A DNA stretch of 64,000 bases from Pseudomonas viridiflava (GCF_900589395.1 NZ_UUIS01000069.1:53366-117365); one strand, 5' to 3'; shown: positions 42,355 through 51,403, counted from the first letter of the stretch. The notes: generated by a model from the letters alone, not told the origin. A program made the numbers and translations.

Positions 42355-43215
42355 TTACCCGTCGATCGGCTTCCATTCGCCGCTCAGGTGCTCAATGCCG
42401 GCCTGCTGGCCGTCGACGCGGAACTGGCCGTGGGAGCCGGCGGTGCTGGCCGACAGGGTCACGTGGCCGGGCAGGCGCACCGGTTTGTGAAACTGCACGG
42501 CGATCTCGACGTTCGAGGCCGGCAAGTGGTCATCCAGCGCCGCCAGGACGCGGGCTTTGAGCCACATGCCGTGGGCAATCGCGGTCGGGAAGCCGAATAG
42601 CTTGGCACTGGGCGCGCTGAGGTGGATCGGGTTGTAGTCACCCGACACCTTGGCGTATTGCCGGCCGATGGCGGCCGGGGTGTCCCAGCGCGTGACCTCG
42701 GTCAGTGGCAAGGGCGACGGCTCGAAGTCGCCGCCAAGCGGGCCGTCGATTTTCACGTTTTTGCACAGGAAGGTGCTGTGTTCTTCCCAGAGCAGGCCCA
42801 TGCCATCGTCGACCTGGGTGACCAGGCTGAAAGTTGCGCCCTTGGCATGGGGTTGCAGCTCGACGGCCTGCACGCTGACATAGACCTTGCTGACCCCGCC
42901 CAGCGGTCTGTGGATGCTGATGCGATTGGCCAGGTGCACCAGGCCCAGCAGCGGGAAGGGAAAGTCCGCCGAAGTCATCAGTTGCATCTGCAGCGGGAAG
43001 GCCAGCACGTGCGGGTAGGTCGGCGGCAGCAGGCTGCTGTCGGCAAAGCCGCACACACGGCGATAATCGGCCAGCTTTTGGGCATCGACGTCCAGCCAAC
43101 TGCGCAGGCCCAGTTCCGGCAGTCGGGTGCCATTGACCTTGCGCCGCAGTGCGGCCTGGAGAAACAGGTTGGGCAGCGGTTGCAAGCTTTCCAGATAGCG
43201 CCAATGAGCAGTCAT
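42355..43215 (-). CDS. MaoC-like acyl-CoA hydratase/dehydratase
   Basis: 286 residues with two hot-dog halves; the C-terminal half carries the hydratase signature YAKVSGDYNPIHLS and AIAHGMWLKARV. Such proteins interconvert 3-hydroxyacyl and 2-enoyl thioesters. It follows the FabG-like gene by 32 bases, and a thiolase is divergent on the other side. This MaoC, long FabG and FadA set resembles Mycobacterium tuberculosis htdX-fabG4-fadA2 (Rv0241c-Rv0243) in content and order, which supports a joint acyl-CoA role. Confidence 0.9.
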   Translation of the reverse strand: MTAHWRYLESLQPLPNLFLQAALRRKVNGTRLPELGLRSWLDVDAQKLADYRRVCGFADSSLLPPTYPHVLAFPLQMQLMTSADFPFPLLGLVHLANRISIHRPLGGVSKVYVSVQAVELQPHAKGATFSLVTQVDDGMGLLWEEHSTFLCKNVKIDGPLGGDFEPSPLPLTEVTRWDTPAAIGRQYAKVSGDYNPIHLSAPSAKLFGFPTAIAHGMWLKARVLAALDDHLPASNVEIAVQFHKPVRLPGHVTLSASTAGSHGQFRVDGQQAGIEHLSGEWKPIDG

Positions 43216-43247
43216 CTTGCAGATTCTCCTTGAACGGATTGGCGGCC

Positions 43248-44603
43248 TCAGGCCCCGATGACACTTTGTCCGCAGACGCGCAGCACCTGGCCGCTGACGG
43301 CGCCGCTGCCCGGCTGGCCCAGCCAGGCCACCGCTTCGGCCACGTCCTGGGGCAGGCCGCCCTGGCCCAGCGAGCTCATGCGCCGTCCGGCTTCGCGCAG
43401 GGCAAACGGCATGTGCTCGGTCATGCGGGTTTCGATGAAGCCCGGCGCCACGGCATTGATGCTGATGTCTCGGGTTTTAAGCGCCGGTGCCATGGCCCGG
43501 GCATAGCCGATCAGCCCGGCCTTGCTGGTGGTGTAGTTGGTCTGCCCGCGATTGCCGGCCAGGCCGCTGATCGAGGCCATGAGCACGATGCGGCTGCCGT
43601 CGCGCAGGGTGCCGCTGTCGAGCAGCGCCTGGGTAAGTTTCTGCGGTGCATCGAGGTTGATGTCCAGCACCGAATCCCACAGGTCCGGGGTCATGTTAAC
43701 CAGGGTCTTGTCGCGGGTGATGCCGGCGTTGTGCACCAGGATGTCCACGCCGTCGGGCAACTGTTCGATCAGTTGGGCAGCGGCATCTTCAGCGGTGATG
43801 TCCAGCGCCAGTGCCTGGCCGCCCAGGCGCGAGGCCAGGGCTTCGAGGTCGGCGCGGGCCTGCGGCACATCAAGCAGCACCACCTTGGCGCCATCACGGG
43901 CCAGGGTTTCGGCAATGGCCGCGCCGATGCCCCGGGCACTGCCGGTGACCAGCGCCCGGCGTCCGGCCAGCGGGCGGCTCCAGTCCTGGACCTGGCTGTC
44001 GCAGGCGCTCAGGTGCAGCACCTGGCCGGAAATGAACGCGCTCTTGGGCGACAGGAAAAAGCGCAGGGCGCCTTCAAGCTGGCCTTCGGCTGCGGCTTCA
44101 ACGCGAAGCAGCTGCACAGTGGCGCCGTCGCGCACTTCCTTGGCCAGCGAGCGGCTGAAGCCTTCGATGGCTTGCTGGGTGCTGGCCGCCAGCGGGTCGT
44201 CCAGGGTCTGCGGTGCCCGGCCGAGAATGACGATGCGCGCACTGCGTTCCAGGTTGCGCAGCAACGGCTTGAAGAAGTCGCGCAGTTGCACCAGCTGCTC
44301 GGTGCGCTGCAGGGCGCTGGCGTCGAACACCACGGCCTTGAGGCGCGGGCTTTGTTCGGCGACCCAGGCGGTGGCACCGGGCACTTCGCTGCCCAGGCTG
44401 TAGACCGCATCGGTCAGGCGCTGGGCACACAGCCGGACCTGATCGGCCAGCGGGCCCGGGCTGATCAGCAAGGGGCCTTCGATGGGGCGTAGGCGTCCTG
44501 CCTGCCAGCGTTCCAGACGCGTCGGGGTGGGTAGACCCACGGCTTTCACCAATCGCCGTCCCATGTCGGAGTTGGCGAAATTGATATAACGGTCGGACGA
44601 CAT
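43248..44603 (-). CDS. Long-form 3-ketoacyl reductase, FabG4-like
   Basis: 451 residues, about twice a normal FabG. The N-terminal part (about 1-205) is a degenerate Rossmann-like domain; the C-terminal part is a full short-chain reductase with the cofactor loop VTGSARGIGAAIAE, active serine region VLMASISGLAG and the YxxxK motif in NYTTSKAGLIGYARAMAP. This is the layout of the high-molecular-weight FabG class, which uses NADH on 3-oxoacyl-CoA. It is divergent from the thiolase over a 149-base gap and followed by the MaoC gene. Confidence 0.92.
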   Translation of the reverse strand: MSSDRYINFANSDMGRRLVKAVGLPTPTRLERWQAGRLRPIEGPLLISPGPLADQVRLCAQRLTDAVYSLGSEVPGATAWVAEQSPRLKAVVFDASALQRTEQLVQLRDFFKPLLRNLERSARIVILGRAPQTLDDPLAASTQQAIEGFSRSLAKEVRDGATVQLLRVEAAAEGQLEGALRFFLSPKSAFISGQVLHLSACDSQVQDWSRPLAGRRALVTGSARGIGAAIAETLARDGAKVVLLDVPQARADLEALASRLGGQALALDITAEDAAAQLIEQLPDGVDILVHNAGITRDKTLVNMTPDLWDSVLDINLDAPQKLTQALLDSGTLRDGSRIVLMASISGLAGNRGQTNYTTSKAGLIGYARAMAPALKTRDISINAVAPGFIETRMTEHMPFALREAGRRMSSLGQGGLPQDVAEAVAWLGQPGSGAVSGQVLRVCGQSVIGA

Positions 44604-44752
44604 GGAACACTCTCCTTGGGTCGGGGTTCAAAGCAGTGGACCACAGAGGGACGACATTTGTTCGTGCCTGGTCGATGCTGTTCGTCCAGTGCACATTCGC
44701 CTCAGATTCGCTCCTAAAGCCTGTCCGATCCTTGAGAAAAGGGAGTTTTTCC

Positions 44753-46030
44753 ATGAATCAGCCACGTCGTGTCGCCATTGTCGGCGGCAATCGCATCCCT
44801 TTTGCCCGCTCTAATGGCGCCTACGCGACTGCCAGCAACCAGGCCATGCTCACCGCCGCGCTGGAAGGGCTGATCGAGCGCTACAACCTGCACGGCCAGC
44901 GCCTGGGTGAGGTGGTGGCCGGCGCGGTGCTCAAGCATTCGCGCGATTTCAACCTGACCCGCGAATGTGTGCTGGGCTCACGCCTGTCGGCGCAAACCCC
45001 AGCCTATGACCTGCAACAGGCCTGTGGCACCGGGCTGGAGGCCGCCTTGCTGGTGGCCAACAAGATCGCCCTGGGGCAGATCGAGTGCGGCATTGCCGGC
45101 GGGGTCGACACCACTTCCGATGCACCCATTGGCGTCAATGAAGACCTGCGTAACATCCTGCTACAGGTTAATCGCAGCAAATCGACGAGTGACAAGCTCA
45201 AGGCCCTGTTGCAGGTGCGCCCGCAGCACCTCAAGCCCGAGCTGCCCCGCAATGGCGAGCCGCGCACCGGGCTGTCGATGGGCCAGCACTGCGAGCTGAT
45301 GGCGCAGACCTGGGGCATCGAACGCCAAGACCAGGACCGCCTGGCGCTGGACAGTCATCTGAAGATGGCGGCGGCCTATGCCGAAGGCTGGCACGACGAC
45401 CTGCTCACACCGTTTCGCGGCCTGACCCGCGATAACAACCTGCGCGCCGACCTGACCCTGGACAAATTGTCGGGCCTCAAACCGGCGTTCGAGCGCAGCG
45501 CCAAGGGCACGTTGACCGCCGGCAATTCGACGCCGCTGACCGACGGCGCCTCCCTGGTGCTGCTGGCCAGCGAAGACTGGGCCCGGGCGCGCGGCCTGCC
45601 GATCCTTGCCTACTGGCGTGACGGCGAGGCGGCGGCGGTGGATTTCGTGCGCGGCGAGGAGGGGCTGCTGATGGCGCCGGTGTATGCCGTACCGCGCTTG
45701 CTGGCGCGCAATGGCCTGAGCCTGCAGGATTTCGATTACTACGAAATTCACGAGGCTTTCGCCGCCCAGGTGTTGTGCACCCTCAAGGCCTGGCAAGACC
45801 CCGCGTATTGCCGTACCCGCCTGGGCCTGGACGCACCGCTGGGCAGCATCGATCTCGAACGCTTGAACGTGAAGGGCAGTTCGCTGGCCGCCGGGCATCC
45901 ATTCGCCGCCACCGGCGGGCGCATCGTCGCCAACCTGGCCAAACTGCTGGAGGTGGCCGGTTCAGGACGTGGCCTGATTTCGATCTGTGCAGCCGGCGGG
46001 CAGGGCGTGACGGCGATCCTGGAGCGCTGA
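44753..46030 (+). CDS. Acetyl-CoA acetyltransferase (FadI-like thiolase)
   Basis: 425-residue thiolase. The nucleophile Cys91 lies in QQACGTGLEAALL, the catalytic histidine in EIHEAFAAQVLCT and the second cysteine in SICAAGGQGVTAIL. The start at 44753 (MNQPRRVAIVGGNRIPF) has GGGAG upstream; the longer open frame from 44636 has no family sequence. It is the third member of the FabG4/MaoC/thiolase set and reads divergently. Whether the set degrades or makes acyl chains is not readable. Confidence 0.93.
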   Translation: MNQPRRVAIVGGNRIPFARSNGAYATASNQAMLTAALEGLIERYNLHGQRLGEVVAGAVLKHSRDFNLTRECVLGSRLSAQTPAYDLQQACGTGLEAALLVANKIALGQIECGIAGGVDTTSDAPIGVNEDLRNILLQVNRSKSTSDKLKALLQVRPQHLKPELPRNGEPRTGLSMGQHCELMAQTWGIERQDQDRLALDSHLKMAAAYAEGWHDDLLTPFRGLTRDNNLRADLTLDKLSGLKPAFERSAKGTLTAGNSTPLTDGASLVLLASEDWARARGLPILAYWRDGEAAAVDFVRGEEGLLMAPVYAVPRLLARNGLSLQDFDYYEIHEAFAAQVLCTLKAWQDPAYCRTRLGLDAPLGSIDLERLNVKGSSLAAGHPFAATGGRIVANLAKLLEVAGSGRGLISICAAGGQGVTAILER

Positions 46031-46130
46031 CCGCAGGTCCTGCGTGATAGCAATCAGTCAGGGCGGTGGGCATAATCGACGCGCTGCGGCAGTACAGCGC
46101 GCACCGATTGGCTCGTTCGGCAGGTCATCC

Positions 46131-46409
46131 ATGGGACTCATCATTGCGGTACTGGTTTTTCTCACCCTGGTGGGCATTGCGCTGTACCTGTTCGACAAGG
46201 GCGCCAGAACCCGCTGGCTGCAGCCGCACATCGGCCTGTTGCTGATCGGCCTGCTGATTGCCGGCATGGGGTGGCTGATAGGTTTGCTCAGTCCTGAGAT
46301 CGAAGGCTGGTTCATGCTGGTGGCCAAGGCAGTGATTGCCCTGGCCGGCGTGATGCTGTGCCTGCGCTTGATCAAACGCATCGCCAAGCGTTTCATTTTC
46401 AGGAATTGA
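46131..46409 (+). CDS. Small three-helix membrane protein, unknown
   Basis: 92 residues with three hydrophobic helices (MGLIIAVLVFLTLVGIALYL, IGLLLIGLLIAGMGWLIGLL, AKAVIALAGVMLCLRL) and a basic tail KRIAKRFIFRN. I do not recognise a family. It lies 22 bases upstream of the DUF726-like gene and is probably in an operon with it. Confidence 0.7.
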   Translation: MGLIIAVLVFLTLVGIALYLFDKGARTRWLQPHIGLLLIGLLIAGMGWLIGLLSPEIEGWFMLVAKAVIALAGVMLCLRLIKRIAKRFIFRN

Positions 46410-46431
46410 ACGCGGCGGTGCCGCCAGACGC

Positions 46432-47880
46432 GTGAGGCCTGTGGACAATCACTTCAAGTTTCTGACGCTGCCCAAGGCCACCGGCAGCGTCGCCAACATC
46501 TTCATTCATGGCTATTCGGCTGGCCACGACCTGGATGACCGGCGCCTGCTGGCCAACAGCATTCCCGGCGAACTGCGCCAGAGCGTCAATGTGCTGGCCT
46601 TCTGGCCATCGAGCCATTTTGCGCAACTGGACAACCGCTCTCGCGGGCTGTTGATGGCCGCCGCCCGCGTGCATCCGCTGGCGGCGGCGGCCGCACTGGC
46701 CGGTGACCGCGCCCTGCATTTTGCACGTATCCGCGCCAAGGCCGAGGCCATGGGCAAAGTCTTGCTGACGCAACTGGCAAGCTACCTGGCCGAGCATCAT
46801 CCGCACATTCGCCAGGTCAACCTGATCGGCCATTCGCTGGGCGGGCGGTTGTTGATCAGCGTGCTCAGGCAGCAGCGCGATGCGCCCGATACCTCACTGA
46901 CCATTGGCGATGTGTTGCTGATGGGCGCGGCGGTGCGCATCGAGGCGGCCGAGGCGGCGCAATTGCGTCCGGGCATTACCGGGCGCCTGATCAACGCCTG
47001 GTCGCGCGACGATCAGATCCTGCTGCTCAACCTGGGCGAACGCAGCCTGGGACGCATGGCGGTCGAGCATTTCGATAACGTGCAGATGCCCGGGTTTGGC
47101 CATAACCATTACTGGAAACGCTTGCGTGAAGTGCTGGTGGCGTGCGCGTTCAGTGGCTTTGGCGAGCCGGTGGCAGGCCAGGCGTTGCTGCGCGAGGACG
47201 ACCTGGACCCGGTGCGGCAGGACGCCTACCTGCACAGTGTGCTGCAACGCTCGCCGACGCATGTGCTGGACGAGGCGATCCGGCATTTGCGGCGCAGCCG
47301 CTGGACCCGCCTGAAGGATGGCGAGGCTGACCGGGCCTACGCCTTCGTGCGTGAGTTTCAATGGGTGGGCGGGCATTTTCTGCTCAATGCTGCTCGCCGG
47401 CATGGCGTTTCCTATACCCGGGTGCTGGGCATGCTTGCCCGCCAGTATGGCCTGGGCGAGGCGCTGCATCAGTGCGCCACGGTGGTGGAGGTCGAGGTAT
47501 TGCTGCTGCGCAGTTTCTTTCGCCATGCCTTTGCCGACGATCATCCGCTGGTGCAGGCCTTGATCCAGGCACCGCAGGCCCATGTCAGGGCCATGCCGTG
47601 GGCCGTGTATGCCCGGCACGTCGAGGCTCTTGCCGAACGGCTGACCCTGGCGGCGTCGTTCAAGGCGGCCGACGTTTCGACCGCGCCGGGCAAGGCGCTG
47701 GTGGCCAGCGGGACGCGCGGTGCGCTCAAGGGCTGGCTGGGTGCCGTACGCCAGGTGCCGGTGCAGGGCCTGGTGACGCGGCTGGGCAGCGCGCTGCGAC
47801 CGGGGTATTCGGCGCTGATCCCCACAGTGGCGATCGTGTTCTATGCGCGGGTCATGCTTGATGACGAGGGGTTGATGTAG
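46432..47880 (+). CDS. DUF726-like alpha/beta hydrolase
   Basis: About 482 residues. The N-terminal half is an alpha/beta hydrolase: IFIHGYSAGHDLDD, then the nucleophile elbow GHSLGGRLL and a DNVQMPGFGHNHYW histidine segment. The C-terminal half is helical and ends in a likely membrane helix (YSALIPTVAIVFYARVML). It resembles DUF726 proteins, which include eukaryotic lipase-like members. The start is GTG; 46432 and 46441 are both possible and neither has a strong ribosome site. The stop TAG is the start of a REP-like GTAGGCGCGC. Confidence 0.72.
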   Translation: MRPVDNHFKFLTLPKATGSVANIFIHGYSAGHDLDDRRLLANSIPGELRQSVNVLAFWPSSHFAQLDNRSRGLLMAAARVHPLAAAAALAGDRALHFARIRAKAEAMGKVLLTQLASYLAEHHPHIRQVNLIGHSLGGRLLISVLRQQRDAPDTSLTIGDVLLMGAAVRIEAAEAAQLRPGITGRLINAWSRDDQILLLNLGERSLGRMAVEHFDNVQMPGFGHNHYWKRLREVLVACAFSGFGEPVAGQALLREDDLDPVRQDAYLHSVLQRSPTHVLDEAIRHLRRSRWTRLKDGEADRAYAFVREFQWVGGHFLLNAARRHGVSYTRVLGMLARQYGLGEALHQCATVVEVEVLLLRSFFRHAFADDHPLVQALIQAPQAHVRAMPWAVYARHVEALAERLTLAASFKAADVSTAPGKALVASGTRGALKGWLGAVRQVPVQGLVTRLGSALRPGYSALIPTVAIVFYARVMLDDEGLM

Positions 47881-47916
47881 GCGCGCTTGTCAGGCACAGC
47901 GTATGACCTGCATAAG

Positions 47917-47961
47917 AACCATCCTGTAGGCGCGACCGTTGGTCGCGCCTACAGGATGGTT
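47917..47961. repeat. Perfect 21-bp REP hairpin
   Basis: Arms 47917-47937 and 47941-47961 are exact complements (AACCATCCTGTAGGCGCGAC and one base more) with a 3-base loop GTT. It sits between the convergent DUF726-like and BASS genes and could terminate both, but has no T-run. Confidence 0.8.
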
Positions 47962-48003
47962 GATCGCTGCGTGATCGCATATTGCCCTTGCCGAGGGCGT
48001 CCC

Positions 48004-49032
48004 TCAGGCCGCGCGCGCGTCTTGCAGTGCGGCCTCGGACAGGCTGCGTCTGTGGCGGCTGGCGTAGTTCTCGGCAATCACCGAGCAGACGATCAATTGC
48101 AGCGGGTGGTAGATCATGATCGGCAGCAGGATCAGGCCCATGGCCGGGTGCCCGTTGAAGATGATCGCCGCCATCGGCGCGCCGGCCGCCAGGGATTTCT
48201 TGGTCGCGCAGAACACCGCTGCGACCTTGTCGGCATGGCCGAACCTGAGCAGCCGTGCGGTCGCGGTGGTCAGCAGCAGGATCACCGCCAGCAACAGCGC
48301 ACTGCCGACGATGGCCGCCACGATCACACCGTTGCCCTGTTGCTGCCACAACCCCGACAGCATCGAATTGCAGAAGGCCGCGTACACCAGCAGCAGGATC
48401 ACCAGCTTGTCGATGACGTTGGTGATTTTCTTGTAGCGCGCAAAGAATTTGCCCAGTAGCGGACGCAGCAACTGGCCGAGGATCAGCGGCAGCAACAGGA
48501 TGCTGCACAGGTCCAGCAAGGTGTCGCCCAAGTCGATGCCGCCGGCGCCGGTGCCCATTTCCAGGCTCATCAGCCACGGCGTGATGAAAATCCCCAGCAC
48601 ACTGGACAGGCTGGCGTTAAGGATCGCCGCCGGCACGTTGCCGCCGGCGCTGCCGGTCAGCGCAACCGACGATGAAATGGTCGACGGCAGGGCGCACAGG
48701 TACAGGAAACCCAGCATCAGCATGGCCGGCAGGTGCGTGCCCAGCAGCCGGTCGCAGGCCAGCCAGATCAGCGGGAACACCAAAAAAGTGAACGCCTGGA
48801 TCATCACGTGCAGGCGCCAGTTTTTGAGTCCTTTGACGATCTGCTCGCTGGACAGGTGGATACCGTGCAGGAAAAACACCACGAACACGCCGCCCTTGAT
48901 CAGGTATTCGGCATGCAAGGTGCCGCCGGTGCCGCCGAAGTGCGGGAAAAAATAAGCCAGTACGGTCATCAGCACCATGCCGCACAGGAACCAGTCGGTG
49001 GCGACGCGCTTGAGGTGTTTGAGTGCTTGCAT
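48004..49032 (-). CDS. Bile acid:sodium symporter family (BASS) transporter
   Basis: 342 residues, about nine or ten membrane helices. Family features are HGIHLSSEQIVKGLKNWRLH, LYLCALPSTISSSVALTGSA and the crossover region GHADKVAAVFCATKKSLAAG. It belongs to the SBF-like branch; the substrate is unknown. A short divergent region (79 bases) separates it from an AraC regulator, which is its most likely controller. Confidence 0.9.
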   Translation of the reverse strand: MQALKHLKRVATDWFLCGMVLMTVLAYFFPHFGGTGGTLHAEYLIKGGVFVVFFLHGIHLSSEQIVKGLKNWRLHVMIQAFTFLVFPLIWLACDRLLGTHLPAMLMLGFLYLCALPSTISSSVALTGSAGGNVPAAILNASLSSVLGIFITPWLMSLEMGTGAGGIDLGDTLLDLCSILLLPLILGQLLRPLLGKFFARYKKITNVIDKLVILLLVYAAFCNSMLSGLWQQQGNGVIVAAIVGSALLLAVILLLTTATARLLRFGHADKVAAVFCATKKSLAAGAPMAAIIFNGHPAMGLILLPIMIYHPLQLIVCSVIAENYASRHRRSLSEAALQDARAA

Positions 49033-49111
49033 GGCCTTGGATCTTTGTAAAAGGGAATGTCGGCAGGCTACTCTGATGCACTTCTGCCGTCTTGCGACAT
49101 AAGGCCATTAC

Positions 49112-49921
49112 ATGCCGAGTAACGGACAACCTGCTGTCTCTTCAAGCGCCGGGCTGCGCAGTATTCCGGTGCTGGAGGACCTGCCGCGGCCACTGTATGC
49201 GCGGTCAGAAAGCCTGGAAGCGGGGTCCTGGACGGCGCCGCACAGGCATGACTGGGGACAGTTTTCCTACGCCATCAGTGGCGTGCTGGGCGTGCACACC
49301 AGCGAAGGCAGTTTCTTTGCGCCGCCGCAGTGGGGCGTGTGGATCCCGGCCGGGCTCGAGCACCAGGTGCTGACCTCGATGCAGGCCGAAATGCGCAGCC
49401 TGTATGTGCGCAGTCGTGACTGCGAATGGGCCGCCCCCCGCTGCCGAGTGCTGGAGGTCACGCCGCTGGCGCGTGAGCTGATCAAGCACTTTTGCCAGTT
49501 GCCAGCCACCTACCCTGAGCACGACAGCGCCGAGGCGCGCCTGGTGCACGTGCTGCTGGACCAACTGGCGACCTTGCCGGAAGTCGGTTTCAGCCTGCCG
49601 TTGCCGCGGCATGGGCGCTTATTGGGCTTGTGTAACGAGTTGATCGGCGATCCGGCCGCCGCGGTGAGCCTGCAGTCCTGGGCGGTACGGCTGGGGACAT
49701 CGGAAAAAACCCTGATGCGTTTGTTTCAGCGTGAAACAGGCCTGAGCTTTCGTGGGTGGTGTCAGCGCGCGCGGTTGCTGTCTTCGCTGGGGTGCCTGCA
49801 CGACGGTGCCAGCGTCACCCAGGCCGCACTGCAAAGCGGCTATGACTCGACCTCGGCATTTATTGCCGCGTTCAAGCGCCTGTTCGGATTCACCCCCGGC
49901 GAGTTGTTTCGCCAGGAATGA
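49112..49921 (+). CDS. AraC family transcriptional regulator
   Basis: 269 residues with an N-terminal cupin sensor (HRHDWGQFSYAISGVLGVHT, FFAPPQWGVWIPAGLEHQVL) and a C-terminal double helix-turn-helix (WAVRLGTSEKTLMRLFQRET, ALQSGYDSTSAFIAAFKRLF). Divergent from the BASS transporter; regulation of that gene is my inference from position. TAAGG is present upstream of the ATG. Confidence 0.93.
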   Translation: MPSNGQPAVSSSAGLRSIPVLEDLPRPLYARSESLEAGSWTAPHRHDWGQFSYAISGVLGVHTSEGSFFAPPQWGVWIPAGLEHQVLTSMQAEMRSLYVRSRDCEWAAPRCRVLEVTPLARELIKHFCQLPATYPEHDSAEARLVHVLLDQLATLPEVGFSLPLPRHGRLLGLCNELIGDPAAAVSLQSWAVRLGTSEKTLMRLFQRETGLSFRGWCQRARLLSSLGCLHDGASVTQAALQSGYDSTSAFIAAFKRLFGFTPGELFRQE

Positions 49922-50073
49922 AACTGGCGTGAAAGCTGCTACTCCAACCCCCGCTTCAGGCGTTGATTTGTATCAGCAGGCAAACACCGCTGCGGCTCCC
50001 TCTACTCGCCTGTAGAAGATTGCCGTATAACGGCGGTACCGCGTATCAGGCAAAGGACCCACACTGAAAGCCG

Positions 50074-50970
50074 ATGAAAACTCCAAAACGCATTGAACCC
50101 CTGATCGAAGACGGTCTGGTCGACGAGGTGCTGCGTCCGCTGATGAGCGGTAAAGAGGCAGCTGTATATGTGGTGCGCTGCGGCAAGGAACTGCGCTGTG
50201 CCAAAGTCTATAAGGAGGCCAACAAACGAAGTTTCCGCCAGGCGGCGGAGTATCAGGAAGGGCGCAAGGTGCGTAACAGCCGACAGGCGCGCGCCATGGC
50301 CAAGGGCACCAAGTACGGGCGCAAGGAGGCTGAAGAAGCCTGGCAGAACGCTGAAGTGGCGGCGCTGTTCAAGCTGGCCAGTGCCGGTGTGCGCGTGCCG
50401 ACGCCGTATGACTTCCTCGATGGCGTGCTGTTGATGGAAATGATCACCGACGGCTACGGCGATGCCGCGCCGCGCCTGAACGATGTCGAGCTTGAGCCCG
50501 ACCAGGCGCGCGAGTACCACGCCTTTCTGATCAAGCAGATCGTGCTGATGCTGTGCGCCGGCCTGGTGCATGGCGACCTGTCTGAGTTCAACGTGCTGCT
50601 GGCGCCTGACGGGCCGGTGATCATCGACCTGCCTCAGGCGGTGGATGCGGCCGGTAACAACCATGCGTTCAGCATGCTGGAGCGCGATGTCGGCAACATG
50701 GCCAGCTATTTTGGCCGCTTTGCGCCGGAGCTGTTGCAGACCCGCTATGCCCGCGAGATGTGGTCGCATTACGAGGCTGCTACGCTGACGCCCGAGACCG
50801 TGTTGACCGGCGAGTTCCCGGACGACGAAGAAAGCGCAGACGTGTACGGCGTGATGCGCGAGATCGAAGCCGCCCAGCGCGACGAAGCCCGCCGCCAGGC
50901 CGCCCGTGCGGCCGCCGAAACGACGGCCGAGCCGAGCAACGAAGAGCCGATTCCACCGTGGATGCGGTAG
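50074..50970 (+). CDS. RIO-type protein kinase
   Basis: 298 residues. Kinase marks are a degenerate nucleotide loop (LMSGKEAAVYVVRCGK), catalytic loop LVHGDLSEFNVLLA and the metal loop IIDLPQAVDAA. The C-terminal 40 residues are Ala/Glu-rich. Bacterial RIO kinases exist in many proteobacteria; their substrates are largely unknown, whereas archaeal and eukaryotic members act in ribosome assembly. The TAG stop is the start of a REP-like GTAGGACCGG. Confidence 0.9.
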   Translation: MKTPKRIEPLIEDGLVDEVLRPLMSGKEAAVYVVRCGKELRCAKVYKEANKRSFRQAAEYQEGRKVRNSRQARAMAKGTKYGRKEAEEAWQNAEVAALFKLASAGVRVPTPYDFLDGVLLMEMITDGYGDAAPRLNDVELEPDQAREYHAFLIKQIVLMLCAGLVHGDLSEFNVLLAPDGPVIIDLPQAVDAAGNNHAFSMLERDVGNMASYFGRFAPELLQTRYAREMWSHYEAATLTPETVLTGEFPDDEESADVYGVMREIEAAQRDEARRQAARAAAETTAEPSNEEPIPPWMR

Positions 50971-50998
50971 GACCGGTGATGCAAGGCAGCGCTGCCCT

Positions 50999-51370
50999 GT
51001 GGGAGGCAGCCACTGTCTGGCAATGACGGGTTTACAAGCGCTGCCTGTCTGTCGACTGTCCTGTCCTCATCGTCGGATCGCCGCCCGCAGCAGAGCAGCC
51101 TCCCGCAGGATTGATGTGACCCTGAATTCGGGCCTGGCACCCGACTGTGGGAGGCGGCTTGCCGGCGCTGGCGATGTGACAGACGCAGCAGGTGTGTTGT
51201 TCTTGCTGGCCCTTTCGCCGGCAAGCAGCCTCCCACAGGACGGATGTCGTCCAAGGTCTCTTGCCTGGCACCTCACCTGTGGGAGGCAGCGCAGCTGGCG
51301 AAAGCGGTCGTGGGTCTGGCGCATTTCTGGCGTCTGTCACGGCCAGTCGCGAGCAGAGCTACCTCCCACA
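50999..51370. repeat. REP/REPIN mosaic between the RIO kinase and cueR
   Basis: No gene. Units in order: GTGGGAGGCAGCC (50999), GCAGCAGAGCAGCCTCCCGC (about 51089), a REPIN from GTGGGAGGCGGCTTGCCGGC (51147) to CGCCGGCAAGCAGCCTCCCA (51219), GTGGGAGGCAGCGCAGCTGG (51280), and AGAGCTACCTCCCAC ending at about 51370. The spacer at 51176-51199 (GACAGACGCAGCAGGTGTG) repeats the one at 37543. Confidence 0.85.
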
Positions 51371-51403
51371 TGATCGCTAAAGCGCAGCGCCGTCCGGCCG
51401 TGT

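Noticed and set aside
51032..51380. Short open frames in the 51 kb repeats
   Set aside because: They translate REP DNA; the same repeated peptide segments occur in several frames.
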